In this document: piece by piece, positions 51,343-63,700 of the stretch
Layout: every line of letters begins with the position of its first letter
Numbering within the stretch: the first letter of the stretch is position 1
NCBI GenBank assembly: GCA_028622995.1
Contig: JAJQJQ010000012.1
Location: forward strand, 1,426,001 to 1,490,000
Direction of reading: 5' to 3'
Source: Panagrolaimus kolymaensis
Taxonomy: Eukaryota > Nematoda > Chromadorea > Rhabditida > Panagrolaimidae
Length of the DNA stretch: 64,000 nt
Translations under genes and position numbers: made by a program
The notes under the pieces: model-generated
What the model was told of the DNA's origin: nothing
Seen by the model: only the letters and a program-made list of their open reading frames with translations
Databases searched by the model: none

Positions 51343-52224
51343 ATGACTGCATTAACTCATTCAAAAGATTTGGAACGTTATACAGTTGGAAGTTCTATGA
51401 TGTGAGCCTTTGCATAATTTTAATGTCCGTTAATTAAGGAATTCTGAAAATTTATCTAAATTAATTTTCAGAGATGTTATCGTATTTATTGAAACCGTAT
51501 ATTATTTGGATAATAAAGATTCATGTTATTGCAATGCTAGAACCGATTATGGACGTCGTTTGGTTGTAAAAGGTTATAAAAATTCTGGTCTCATACTTAA
51601 AGAAAGTGTAATGCCACATTCAAAAGTTGCATTTTCTGATTTATCCGCAACAAAAGTATATTTTCCACAATTTAGCGATCTGAAAATTGATTTATTATTT
51701 ACTGAAAATTCATCCGCTGATTTACTTAAACAAGTTTCAAAGGTATTTATTTTCCCTCAGTTTTCGAAACAATTTTAACTCGAAATTTATTAGGAAGAAG
51801 TATTACACTATAAAGATCCAGATGAAGTACAGCTAAATAAAGTAAAAAATCATCATGGACAAATTATTTGGACTCGAGGATATTTAAAACTTCCTTTAAG
51901 ATTAGGCTTTTATCCACCAGGATCAAATGAAAAAAGATATGCTGGTGCTCTTTTCGATGATGCGGACGAAAATGTTCGAGTTGAAATATATGTAACAAAT
52001 GATAATGAAATGCTTAAACGTTTTTGTGAACTTGATGAAGTTTTAGTTCATGGAAAGGCATTTATCAAAGGTACTCAAAGGCCTTGGAAGATTATGATAA
52101 TTTTTTGTTATTGTTTTTAAGCGGCGCTTGCAATATTTCGATTGATACTTATTCAGACATAAAGCTTGTTGCACCAGAAAATCAAAAAACTATTCGATCC
52201 CGTAATGGACAACCTCAATATTAA
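51343..52224 (+). CDS. Unidentified four-exon gene, possible OB-fold protein
   Basis: Exons 51343-51401, 51472-51742, 51794-52070 and 52122-52224, starting MTALTHSKDLERYTVGSS. The composition is normal soluble protein, rich in beta-type alternation (DVIVFIETVYYLD, RRLVVKGYKNSGLILKES, LDEVLVHGKAFIKG), which suggests a beta-barrel of OB type; this is weak inference. There is no signal peptide or membrane helix. Standard splicing of exon 3 to exon 4 (GT at 52071, AG at 52121) enters exon 4 in a frame that stops after about 14 codons. Another frame stays open to 52224 (NISIDTYSDIKLVAPENQ) and looks more protein-like. A non-canonical acceptor, a sequence error or a recent frameshift may explain this. 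I do not recognise the family. Confidence 0.65.
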
Positions 52225-53448
52225 ACGAAATAAATATAAAAAAAGACTGCTTAAATAATCCATTAAAAACACATAAATATGATAAAAAAAACTTTACTAA
52301 TTTTTAAAAAATTATAATTTTCTTTTATAAAAAATAAGAATGGCGAGACCAAACTAAAATCTTATAAAATATTGTTTCATTTTTGTAAATTTGATTATAA
52401 ATAACCAAATCATTTTTTAATTTTATGGTTGCTATCTTTTTAAAACTTTGTAACTTTAAAATAAAAATAAAACAAAGTTAAGTTTATTTTTTTTACACAA
52501 TCTCGTTAAAAATGCTTCTTCTTTTTTTAAAAGATAAAAAGAAACTCATCAATGTTTCATGCTGCGGCACCGAGACAACGACGAAACAAACAAAAAAAGA
52601 GATCCACGCTCTGTTAGTTTGCTTTCTTCTTGTTTTTTTTGAAGATCAGCCTTTTTCGTGCCTTCGGATTTTTACATCCTATTTAAAAAAGGCAGTCGTC
52701 GTTGGCGAAGAAATAAAAAAAAGTAAGTAAAGCTTTGTCGTTGCAGTCATCATCCAGAAAAAAAGTGTTTTTGGTGTTGTTCTTGCATGCATCTTTTTTT
52801 GCTTTACTGGGTTGCTGCTGCTGCGTTATGGCCATAGGCAGCGGCAGCGGTTGTTCACGTTGTTTCTTTACTTTTTCTAGTTAAACTAAGCTGTCCGTTA
52901 GCCACCCAAGTGACGACTACGACGGCCAACGAAGCCATAGGCGGCAAGTAGTCTTCTTCTTCTTCCTTTTCAGTCCTTATATTGCCATTTTTTCAGCCAG
53001 TGAGTTGTGTTGTTGGTTGGTTAATAACATCGCCTGCTACTTTTTTGTTCTCACTTTAATTTTTTTTTTGCCGGCTGGTCAAAAAAAAATTGGCATCCAG
53101 CCGAACGCCTTTTATTTTTATTCATCTCCGCTTTCATCTTTTTATTTTTATTTCCTACGTTAAAATATATTTTATATTACTCACACTTCTTTTGGTTGTT
53201 GTGTTTAGTTTTTAATCCCACCACCAAGGTGGTTGGTTATTCTTCTTCACCTTTGTGTCCTCTTTACTTTTTTTCTGGATACTTTATACTATATTACTGC
53301 TACATACTTTTGGCGGTGTCGCAGTCGTTGAAAAGAAAGTGAAAACGAAAAAAAGCTTCTTTTAACCTCTTCATATTATTTTTTTCTTCAAAAAAAGTAT
53401 TTACTACTTTTTTCCCTTCATTTTTATTTTTAAGAAGCCTCAGGTCGA
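52225..53448. other. Intergenic, upstream of CNRIP1
   Basis: About 1.2 kb: A/T homopolymers, a relatively GC-rich patch near 52810-52960 with CTG/GCAGCGG triplets, and a short hairpin CCACCAAGGTGG at 53222-53233. It probably contains the CNRIP1 promoter and 5'UTR. No gene seen. Confidence 0.5.
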
Positions 53449-54528
53449 ATGGTCGCCGGTTCTTCGGTAGCAATATCTTCTTTTCAACTTATTCTCACAT
53501 TTAGGTACGTTTTTAAATTTAATTTTTAAAATATCCTAAAAATTTGGCTAAAAATATACTTTTTTAAACGAAGAAAAAAAGTTAGTTATTTTCACTCTTC
53601 AAAAAATGGATGGAATATTTTAAATTTGTAAAAAACGCTCCCTAGATAGTCGTAAACTTTTTTTAGTGAGCGAGTTTAAACGAATGAGAATAGCTAATGA
53701 TGCTATAACTTTTTTTACGACAACTAAAATATGTATAACGATCCGTAAAGTTGGTTATAACCGAAGCAAAAAAAGAGATAAAAAATAAATGATGTCATAA
53801 AAAAATTTCATGATGAAACACTACCGTAATGCATCAAGTTTCGAACTAATATTTTTTTTATGTTGTTTCACTTTTTATAGAATTAGTTTGAGAAAAATGA
53901 GAAGATTGATTAATACCTTTGTTTTAAATTTTTTATGGTTTTTACAGAAATGCAGATAGTGGTGAACAGATAGCATTTAAACAAGATGGCGCAAGATTTG
54001 AAACATCAACAAGAACCTTAAAATTTTGTTCCGATACAAAGTATAAAATAACACTCAAATGCACTCCGGCTGTCGAATTTCAGTACGTTTTCATTTTGCT
54101 CTTTGCTTTATCTTTTCTATCTTTAGAGCTAAATTTGAAATTGACAATGTTGTTTATTTTTGACTCTTTCATTTTTCTATTTTTTTTTTCTCTGGAAAAC
54201 CAAAAAACTAATAAAATTTGATTTTGTTTATAGCAATTTACATGTGGCAGGCAGCGATCTCGAATTACGTTGTGATCGTCCACAATCAGGCGAATATGAA
54301 GCTGTATGGAATACAACAGGAATTAATCCAACTAAAAAGAGTGCAAGAGAAAATATTGTTCTTGTTCTACGAGGACCTGGAGGAAATTTAAAGCATATTT
54401 TACAATCAAAATTTTATCCCAAATCTCATAGCCATGCTGAATGGGGCCATAAACTTGATTTCATGCAATGGACATGCTCAATAGATCCTACAGGAAATAT
54501 TTCTGTTAGTGATGAAGTCATTCGTTGA
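53449..54528 (+). CDS. CNRIP1: CB1 cannabinoid receptor-interacting protein 1 homologue
   Basis: Three exons, 53449-53504, 53948-54082 and 54234-54528, join in phase to 161 aa (human 164). Conserved points along the family are FKQDGARF (human FYKVDGQRF), the beta strands TLKFCSDTKYKITLKCTPA, GINPTKKSARENI (human GVTPTKSGERQPI), KFYPKSHSHAEWGHKLDFMQ (human [20 protein letters not shown]) and the CSIDPTGN end. CRIP1 proteins are small beta-sandwich proteins that in vertebrates bind the CB1 receptor tail. Invertebrates lack CB1, so the partner here is unknown. Intron 1 is 443 bp, intron 2 is 151 bp. It is the last gene before the satellite array; its 3' end is 236 bp from the first monomer. Confidence 0.9.
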
Positions 54529-54763
54529 ATACCCATAGCAAATATCTCATAGTTTTATTCATCCAATAATAAGATTTCTTTCATACATAAAACTGCAAAT
54601 CCAAAATTCTTTCATTTATTTTATAAAGAAGCAATAACCTTTAGTGTTTCATCCTCGTTGAAGCTTAAAAAGGTCATTAATTGTTATCTTGGCTTTCATA
54701 ATTAAATCGCAACGAAAACCTTCGAATATTTATATTTTTATTATTATTCCTTTTTCCATTTTT
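54529..54763. other. CNRIP1 3' flank up to the satellite boundary
   Basis: AT-rich 3'UTR-type sequence with no coding frame. The switch to satellite is abrupt: the tail of a partial monomer (CCATTTTTATTTATTATTTT) appears at about 54757-54775, directly before the first full unit at 54778. Confidence 0.5.
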
Positions 54764-57700
54764 ATTTATTATTTTAGTTCAAAATTTTGTAACGGGGTTA
54801 TCGACGTGATGGAGCTTTTCAAGAAGCAATCCACAGTCGTAATAAATAAAGTGGTGACTTGAGGATTTGTAAAAATGTTATTAAAGCATCAAAGAAATAA
54901 AACAAAAAAAGTTTTTCAATTTTTAATTATTATTTTAGTTCAAAATTTTGTAACGGGGTTATCGAAGTGATGGAGCTTTTCAAGAAGCAATCCACAGTCG
55001 TAATAAATAAAGTGGTGACTTGAGGATTTGTAAAAATGTTATTAAAGCATCAAAGAAATAAACCAAAAAAAGTTTTTCAATTTTTATTTATTTTTTTAGT
55101 TCAAAATTTTGTAACGGGGTTATCGACGTGATGGAGCTTTTCAAGAAGCAATCCACAGTCGTAAAAAATAAAGTGGTGACTTGAGGATTTGTAAAAATGT
55201 TATTAAAGCATCAAAGAAATAAACCAAAAAAAGTTTTTCAATTTTTATTTATTATTTTAGTTCAAAATTTTGTAACGGGGTTATCGAAGTGATGGAGCTT
55301 TTCAAGAAGCAATCCATAGTCGTAATAAATAAAGAGATTAATTGAGGATTTGTAAAAATGTATGAAAACCATAATTCAAATAAACCAAAAAAAGTTATTC
55401 CAATTTTTATTTATTATTTTAGTTCAAAATTTTGTAACGGGGTTATCGACGTGATGGAGCTTTTCAAGAAGCAATCCACAGTCGTAATAAATAAAGTGGT
55501 GACTTGAGGATTTGTAAAAATGTTATTAAAGCATCAAAGAAATAAAACAAAAAAAGTTTTTCAATTTTTATTTATTATTTTAGTTCAAAATTTTGTAACG
55601 GGGTTATCGAAGTGATGGAGCTTTTCAAGAAGCAATCCACAGTCGTAATAAATAAAGTGGTGACTTGAGGATTTGTAAAAATGTTATTAAAGCATCAAAG
55701 AAATAAACCAAAAAAAGTTTTTCAATTTTTATTTATTTTTTTAGTTCAAAATTTTGTAACGGGGTTATCGACGTGATGGAGCTTTTCAAGAAGCAATCCA
55801 CAGTCGTAAAAAATAAAGTGGTGACTTGAGGATTTGTAAAAATGTTATTAAAGCATCAAAGAAATAAACCAAAAAAAGTTTTTCAATTTTTATTTATTAT
55901 TTTAGTTCAAAATTTTGTAACGGGGTTATCGAAGTGATGGAGCTTTTCAAGAAGCAATCCATAGTCGTAATAAATAAAGAGATTAATTGAGGATTTGTAA
56001 AAATGTATGAAAACCATAATTCAAATAAACCAAAAAAAGTTATTCCAATTTTTATTTATTATTTTAGTTCAAAATTTTGTAACGGGGTTATCGACGTGAT
56101 GGAGCTTTTCAAGAAGCAATCCACAGTCGTAATAAATAAAGTGGTGACTTGAGGATTTGTAAAAATGTTATTAAAGCATCAAAGAAATAAAACAAAAAAA
56201 GTTTTTCAATTTTTATTTATTATTTTAGTTCAAAATTTTGTAACGGGGTTATCGAAGTGATGGAGCTTTTCAAGAAGCAATCCACAGTCGTAATAAATAA
56301 AGTGGTGACTTGAGGATTTGTAAAAATGTTATTAAAGCATTAAAGAAATAAACCATAAAAAGTTATTTCAATTTTTATTTATTATTTTAGTTCAAAATTT
56401 TGTAACGGGGTTATCGACGTGATGGAGCTTTTCAAGAAGCAATCCACAGTCGTAATAAATAAAGTGGTGACTTGAGGATTTGTAAAAATGTTATTAAAGC
56501 ATCAAAGAAATAAAACAAAAAAAGTTTTTCAATTTTTATTTATTATTTTAGTTCAAAATTTTGTAACGGGGTTATCGAAGTGATGGAGCTTTTCAAGAAG
56601 CAATCCATAGTCGTAATAAATAAAGAGATTAATTGAGGATTTGTAAAAATGTATGAAAACCATAATTCAAATAAACCAAAAAAAGTTATTCCAATTTTTA
56701 TTTATTATTTTAGTTCAAAATTTTGTAACGGGGTTATCGACGTGATGGAGCTTTTCAAGAAGCAATCCACAGTCGTAATAAATAAAGTGGTGACTTGAGG
56801 ATTTGTAAAAATGTTATTAAAGCATCAAAGAAATAAAACAAAAAAAGTTTTTCAATTTTTATTTATTATTTTAGTTCAAAATTTTGTAACGGGGTTATCG
56901 AAGTGATGGAGCTTTTCAAGAAGCAATCCACAGTCGTAATAAATAAAGTGGTGACTTGAGGATTTGTAAAAATGTTATTAAAGCATCAAAGAAATAAACC
57001 ATAAAAAGTTATTCCAATTTTTATTTATTATTTTAGTTCAAAATTTTGTAACGGGGTTATCGACGTGATGGAGCTTTTCAAGAAGCAATCCACAGTCGTA
57101 TTAAATAAAGAGGTTAATTGAGGATTTGTAAAAATGTATGAAAACCATAATTCAAATAAACCAAAAAAAGTTATTCCAATTTTTATTTATTATTTTAGTT
57201 CAAAATTTTGTAACGGGGTTATCGACGTGATGGAGCTTTTCAAGAAGCAATCCACAGTCGTAATAAATAAAGTGGTGACTTGAGGATTTGTAAAAATGTT
57301 ATTAAAGCATCAAATAAATAAACCATAAAAAGTTATTCCAATTTTTATTTATTATTTTAGTTCAAAATTTTGTAACGGGGTTATCGACGTGATGGAGCTT
57401 TTCAAGAAGCAATCCACAGTCGTAATAAATAAAGTGGTGACTTGAGGATTTGTAAAAATGTTATTAAAGCATCAAATAAATAAACCATAAAAAGTTATTC
57501 CAATTTTTATTTATTATTTTAGTTCAAAATTTTGTAACGGGGTTATCGACGTGATGGAGCTTTTCAAGAAGCAATCCACAGTCGTATTAAATAAAGAGGT
57601 TAATTGAGGATTTGTAAAAATGTATGAAAACCATAATTCAAATAAACCAAAAAAAGTTATTCCAATTTTTATTTATTATTTTAGTTCAAAATTTTGTAAC

Positions 57701-60700
57701 GGGGTTATCGACGTGATGGAGCTTTTCAAGAAGCAATCCACAGTCGTAATAAATAAAGTGGTGACTTGAGGATTTGTAAAAATGTTATTAAAGCATCAAA
57801 TAAATAAACCATAAAAAGTTATTCCAATTTTTATTTATTATTTTAGTTCAAAATTTTGTAACGGGGTTATCGACGTGATGGAGCTTTTCAAGAAGCAATC
57901 CACAGTCGTAATAAATAAAGTGGTGACTTGAGGATTTGTAAAAATGTTATTAAAGCATTAAAGAAATAAACCATAAAAAGTTATTTCAATTTTTATTTAT
58001 TATTTTAGTTCAAAATTTTGTAACGGGGTTATCGAAGTGATGGAGCTTTTCAAGAAGCAATCCATAGTCGTAATAAATAAAGTGGTGACTTGAGGATTTG
58101 TAAAAATGTTATTAAAGCATCAAATAAATAAACCATAAAAAGTTATTCCAATTTTTATTTATTATTTTAGTTCAAAATTTTGTGACGGGGTTATCGAAGT
58201 GATGGAGCTTTTCAAGAAGCAATCCATAGTCGTAATAAATAAAGTGGTGACTTGAGGATTTGTAAAAATGTTATTAAAGCATCAAAGAAATAAACCATAA
58301 AAAGTTATTCCAATTTTTATTTATTATTTTAGTTCAAAATTTTGTAACGGGGTTATCGACGTGATGGAGCTTTTCAAGAAGCAATCCACAGTCGTAATAA
58401 ATAAAGTGGTGACTTGAGGATTTGTAAAAATGTTATTAAAGCATTAAAGAAATAAACCGAAAAAAGTTATTCAATTTTTATTTATTATTTTAGTTCAAAA
58501 TTTTGTAACGGGGTTATCGAAGTGATGGAGCTTTTCAAGAAGCAATCCACAGTCGTAATAAATAAAGTGGTGACTTGAGGATTTGTAAAAATGTTATTAA
58601 AGCATTAAAGAAATAAACCGAAAAAAGTTTTTCAATTTTTATTTATTATTTTAGTTCAAAATTTTGTAACGGGGTTATCGAAGTGATGGAGCTTTTCAAG
58701 AAGCAATCCACAGTCGTAATAAATAAAGTGGTGACTTGAGGATTTGTAAAAATGTTATTAAAGCATCAAATAAATAAACCATAAAAAGTTATTCCAATTT
58801 TTATTTATTATTTTAGTTCAAAATTTTGTAACGGGGTTATCGACGTGATGGAGCTTTTCAAGAAGCAATCCACAGTCGTATTAAATAAAGAGGTTAATTG
58901 AGGATTTGTAAAAATGTATGAAAACCATAATTCAAATAAACCAAAAAAAGTTATTCCAATTTTTATTTATTATTTTAGTTCAAAATTTTGTAACGGGGTT
59001 ATCGACGTGATGGAGCTTTTCAAGAAGCAATCCACAGTCGTAATAAATAAAGTGGTGACTTGAGGATTTGTAAAAATGTTATTAAAGCATCAAATAAATA
59101 AACCATAAAAAGTTATTCCAATTTTTATTTATTATTTTAGTTCAAAATTTTGTAACGGGGTTATCGACGTGATGGAGCTTTTCAAGAAGCAATCCACAGT
59201 CGTAATAAATAAAGTGGTGACTTGAGGATTTGTAAAAATGTTATTAAAGCATCAAATAAATAAACCATAAAAAGTTATTCCAATTTTTATTTATTATTTT
59301 AGTTCAAAATTTTGTAACGGGGTTATCGACGTGATGGAGCTTTTCAAGAAGCAATCCACAGTCGTAATAAATAAAGTGGTGACTTGAGGATTTGTAAAAA
59401 TGTTATTAAAGCATCAAAGAAATAAAACAAAAAAAGTTTTTCAATTTTTATTTATTATTTTAGTTCAAAATTTTGTAACGGGGTTATCGAAGTGATGGAG
59501 CTTTTCAAGAAGCAATCCACAGTCGTAATAAATAAAGTGGTGACTTGAGGATTTGTAAAAATGTTATTAAAGCATTAAAGAAATAAACCATAAAAAGTTA
59601 TTTCAATTTTTATTTATTATTTTAGTTCAAAATTTTGTAACGGGGTTATCGAAGTGATGGAGCTTTTCAAGAAGCAATCCATAGTCGTAATAAATAAAGT
59701 GGTGACTTGAGGATTTGTAAAAATGTTATTAAAGCATCAAATAAATAAACCATAAAAAGTTATTCCAATTTTTATTTATTATTTTAGTTCAAAATTTTGT
59801 GACGGGGTTATCGAAGTGATGGAGCTTTTCAAGAAGCAATCCATAGTCGTAATAAATAAAGTGGTGACTTGAGGATTTGTAAAAATGTTATTAAAGCATC
59901 AAAGAAATAAACCATAAAAAGTTATTCCAATTTTTATTTATTATTTTAGTTCAAAATTTTGTAACGGGGTTATCGACGTGATGGAGCTTTTCAAGAAGCA
60001 ATCCACAGTCGTAATAAATAAAGTGGTGACTTGAGGATTTGTAAAAATGTTATTAAAGCATTAAAGAAATAAACCGAAAAAAGTTATTCAATTTTTATTT
60101 ATTATTTTAGTTCAAAATTTTGTAACGGGGTTATCGAAGTGATGGAGCTTTTCAAGAAGCAATCCACAGTCGTAATAAATAAAGTGGTGACTTGAGGATT
60201 TGTAAAAATGTTATTAAAGCATTAAAGAAATAAACCGAAAAAAGTTTTTCAATTTTTATTTATTATTTTAGTTCAAAATTTTGTAACGGGGTTATCGAAG
60301 TGATGGAGCTTTTCAAGAAGCAATCCACAGTCGTAATAAATAAAGTGGTGACTTGAGGATTTGTAAAAATGTTATTAAAGCATTAAAGAAATAAACCGAA
60401 AAAAGTTTTTCAATTTTTATTTATTATTTTAGTTCAAAATTTTGTAACGGGGTTATCGAAGTGATGGAGCTTTTCAAGAAGCAATCCACAGTCGTAATAA
60501 ATAAAGTGGTGACTTGAGGATTTGTAAAAATGTTATTAAAGCATCAAATAAATAAACCATAAAAAGTTATTCCAATTTTTATTTATTATTTTAGTTCAAA
60601 ATTTTGTAACGGGGTTATCGACGTGATGGAGCTTTTCAAGAAGCAATCCACAGTCGTATTAAATAAAGAGGTTAATTGAGGATTTGTAAAAATGTATGAA

Positions 60701-63700
60701 AACCATAATTCAAATAAACCAAAAAAAGTTATTCCAATTTTTATTTATTCTTTTAGTTCAAAATTTTGTAACGGGGTTATCGACGTGATGGAGCTTTTCA
60801 AGAAGCAATCCACAGTCGTAATAAATAAAGTGGTGACTTGAGGATTTGTAAAAATGTTATTAAAGCATCAAATAAATAAACCATAAAAAGTTATTCCAAT
60901 TTTTATTTATTATTTTAGTTCAAAATTTTGTAACGGGGTTATCGACGTGATGGAGCTTTTCAAGAAGCAATCCACAGTCGTAATAAATAAAGTGGTGACT
61001 TGAGGATTTGTAAAAATGTTATTAAAGCATCAAATAAATAAACCATAAAAAGTTATTCCAATTTTTATTTATTATTTTAGTTCAAAATTTTGTAACGGGG
61101 TTATCGACGTGATGGAGCTTTTCAAGAAGCAATCCACAGTCGTAATAAATAAAGTGGTGACTTGAGGATTTGTAAAAATGTTATTAAAGCATTAAAGAAA
61201 TAAACCGAAAAAAGTTTTTCAATTTTTATTTATTATTTTAGTTCAAAATTTTGTAACGGGGTTATCGACGTGATGGAGCTTTTCAAGAAGCAATCCACAG
61301 TCGTATTAAATAAAGAGGTTAATTGAGGATTTGTAAAAATGTATGAAAACCATAATTCAAATAAACCAAAAAAAGTTATTCCAATTTTTATTTATTATTT
61401 TAGTTCAAAATTTTGTAACGGGGTTATCGACGTGATGGAGCTTTTCAAGAAGCAATCCACAGTCGTAATAAATAAAGTGGTGACTTGAGGATTTGTAAAA
61501 ATGTTATTAAAGCATCAAATAAATAAACCATAAAAAGTTATTCCAATTTTTATTTATTATTTTAGTTCAAAATTTTGTAACGGGGTTATCGACGTGATGG
61601 AGCTTTTCAAGAAGCAATCCACAGTCGTAATAAATAAAGTGGTGACTTGAGGATTTGTAAAAATGTTATTAAAGCATTAAAGAAATAAACCGAAAAAAGT
61701 TTTTCAATTTTTATTTATTATTTTAGTTCAAAATTTTGTAACGGGGTTATCGACGTGATGGAGCTTTTCAAGAAGCAATCCACAGTCGTAATAAATAAAG
61801 TGGTGACTTGAGGATTTGTAAAAATGTATGAAAACCATAATTCAAATAAACCAAAAAAAGTTATTCCAATTTTTATTTATTATTTTAGTTCAAAATTTTG
61901 TAACGGGGTTATCGACGTGATGGAGCTTTTCAAGAAGCAATCCACAGTCGTAATAAATAAAGTGGTGACTTGAGGATTTGTAAAAATGTTATTAAAGCAT
62001 CAAATAAATAAACCATAAAAAGTTATTCCAATTTTTATTTATTATTTTAGTTCAAAATTTTGTAACGGGGTTATCGACGTGATGGAGCTTTTCAAGAAGC
62101 AATCCACAGTCGTATTAAATAAAGAGGTTAATTGAGGATTTGTAAAAATGTATGAAAACCATAATTCAAATAAACCAAAAAAAGTTATTCCAATTTTTAT
62201 TTATTATTTTAGTTCAAAATTTTGTAACGGGGTTATCGACGTGATGGAGCTTTTCAAGAAGCAATCCACAGTCGTAATAAATAAAGTGGTGACTTGAGGA
62301 TTTGTAAAAATGTATGAAAACCATAATTCAAATAAACCAAAAAAAGTTATTCCAATTTTTATTTATTATTTTAGTTCAAAATTTTGTAACGGGGTTATCG
62401 ACGTGATGGAGCTTTTCAAGAAGCAATCCACAGTCGTAATAAATAAAGTGGTGACTTGAGGATTTGTAAAAATGTTATTAAAGCATCAAATAAATAAACC
62501 ATAAAAAGTTATTCCAATTTTTATTTATTATTTTAGTTCAAAATTTTGTAACGGGGTTATCGACGTGATGGAGCTTTTCAAGAAGCAATCCACAGTCGTA
62601 TTAAATAAAGAGGTTAATTGAGGATTTGTAAAAATGTATGAAAACCATAATTCAAATAAACCAAAAAAAGTTATTCCAATTTTTATTTATTATTTTAGTT
62701 CAAAATTTTGTAACGGGGTTATCGACGTGATGGAGCTTTTCAAGAAGCAATCCACAGTCGTAATAAATAAAGTGGTGACTTGAGGATTTGTAAAAATGTT
62801 ATTAAAGCATCAAATAAATAAACCATAAAAAGTTATTCCAATTTTTATTTATTATTTTAGTTCAAAATTTTGTAACGGGGTTATCGACGTGATGGAGCTT
62901 TTCAAGAAGCAATCCACAGTCGTAATAAATAAAGTGGTGACTTGAGGATTTGTAAAAATGTTATTAAAGCATTAAAGAAATAAACCGAAAAAAGTTTTTC
63001 AATTTTTATTTATTATTTTAGTTCAAAATTTTGTAACGGGGTTATCGACGTGATGGAGCTTTTCAAGAAGCAATCCACAGTCGTAATAAATAAAGTGGTG
63101 ACTTGAGGATTTGTAAAAATGTATGAAAACCATAATTCAAATAAACCAAAAAAAGTTATTCCAATTTTTATTTATTATTTTAGTTCAAAATTTTGTAACG
63201 GGGTTATCGACGTGATGGAGCTTTTCAAGAAGCAATCCACAGTCGTAATAAATAAAGTGGTGACTTGAGGATTTGTAAAAATGTTATTAAAGCATCAAAT
63301 AAATAAACCATAAAAAGTTATTCCAATTTTTATTTATTATTTTAGTTCAAAATTTTGTAACGGGGTTATCGACGTGATGGAGCTTTTCAAGAAGCAATCC
63401 ACAGTCGTATTAAATAAAGAGGTTAATTGAGGATTTGTAAAAATGTATGAAAACCATAATTCAAATAAACCAAAAAAAGTTATTCCAATTTTTATTTATT
63501 ATTTTAGTTCAAAATTTTGTAACGGGGTTATCGACGTGATGGAGCTTTTCAAGAAGCAATCCACAGTCGTAATAAATAAAGTGGTGACTTGAGGATTTGT
63601 AAAAATGTTATTAAAGCATCAAAGAAATAAAACAAAAAAAGTTTTTCAATTTTTATTTATTATTTTAGTTCAAAATTTTGTAACGGGGTTATCGAAGTGA

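Noticed and set aside
53217..53240. Hairpin CCACCAAGGTGG as a possible small RNA
   Set aside because: The stem is only 6 bp and there is no extended pairing.
54790..54800. CENP-B box in the satellite (AACGGGG)
   Set aside because: Only the AACGGG core resembles the box; the TTCG half is missing at the right spacing, so the match is not meaningful.
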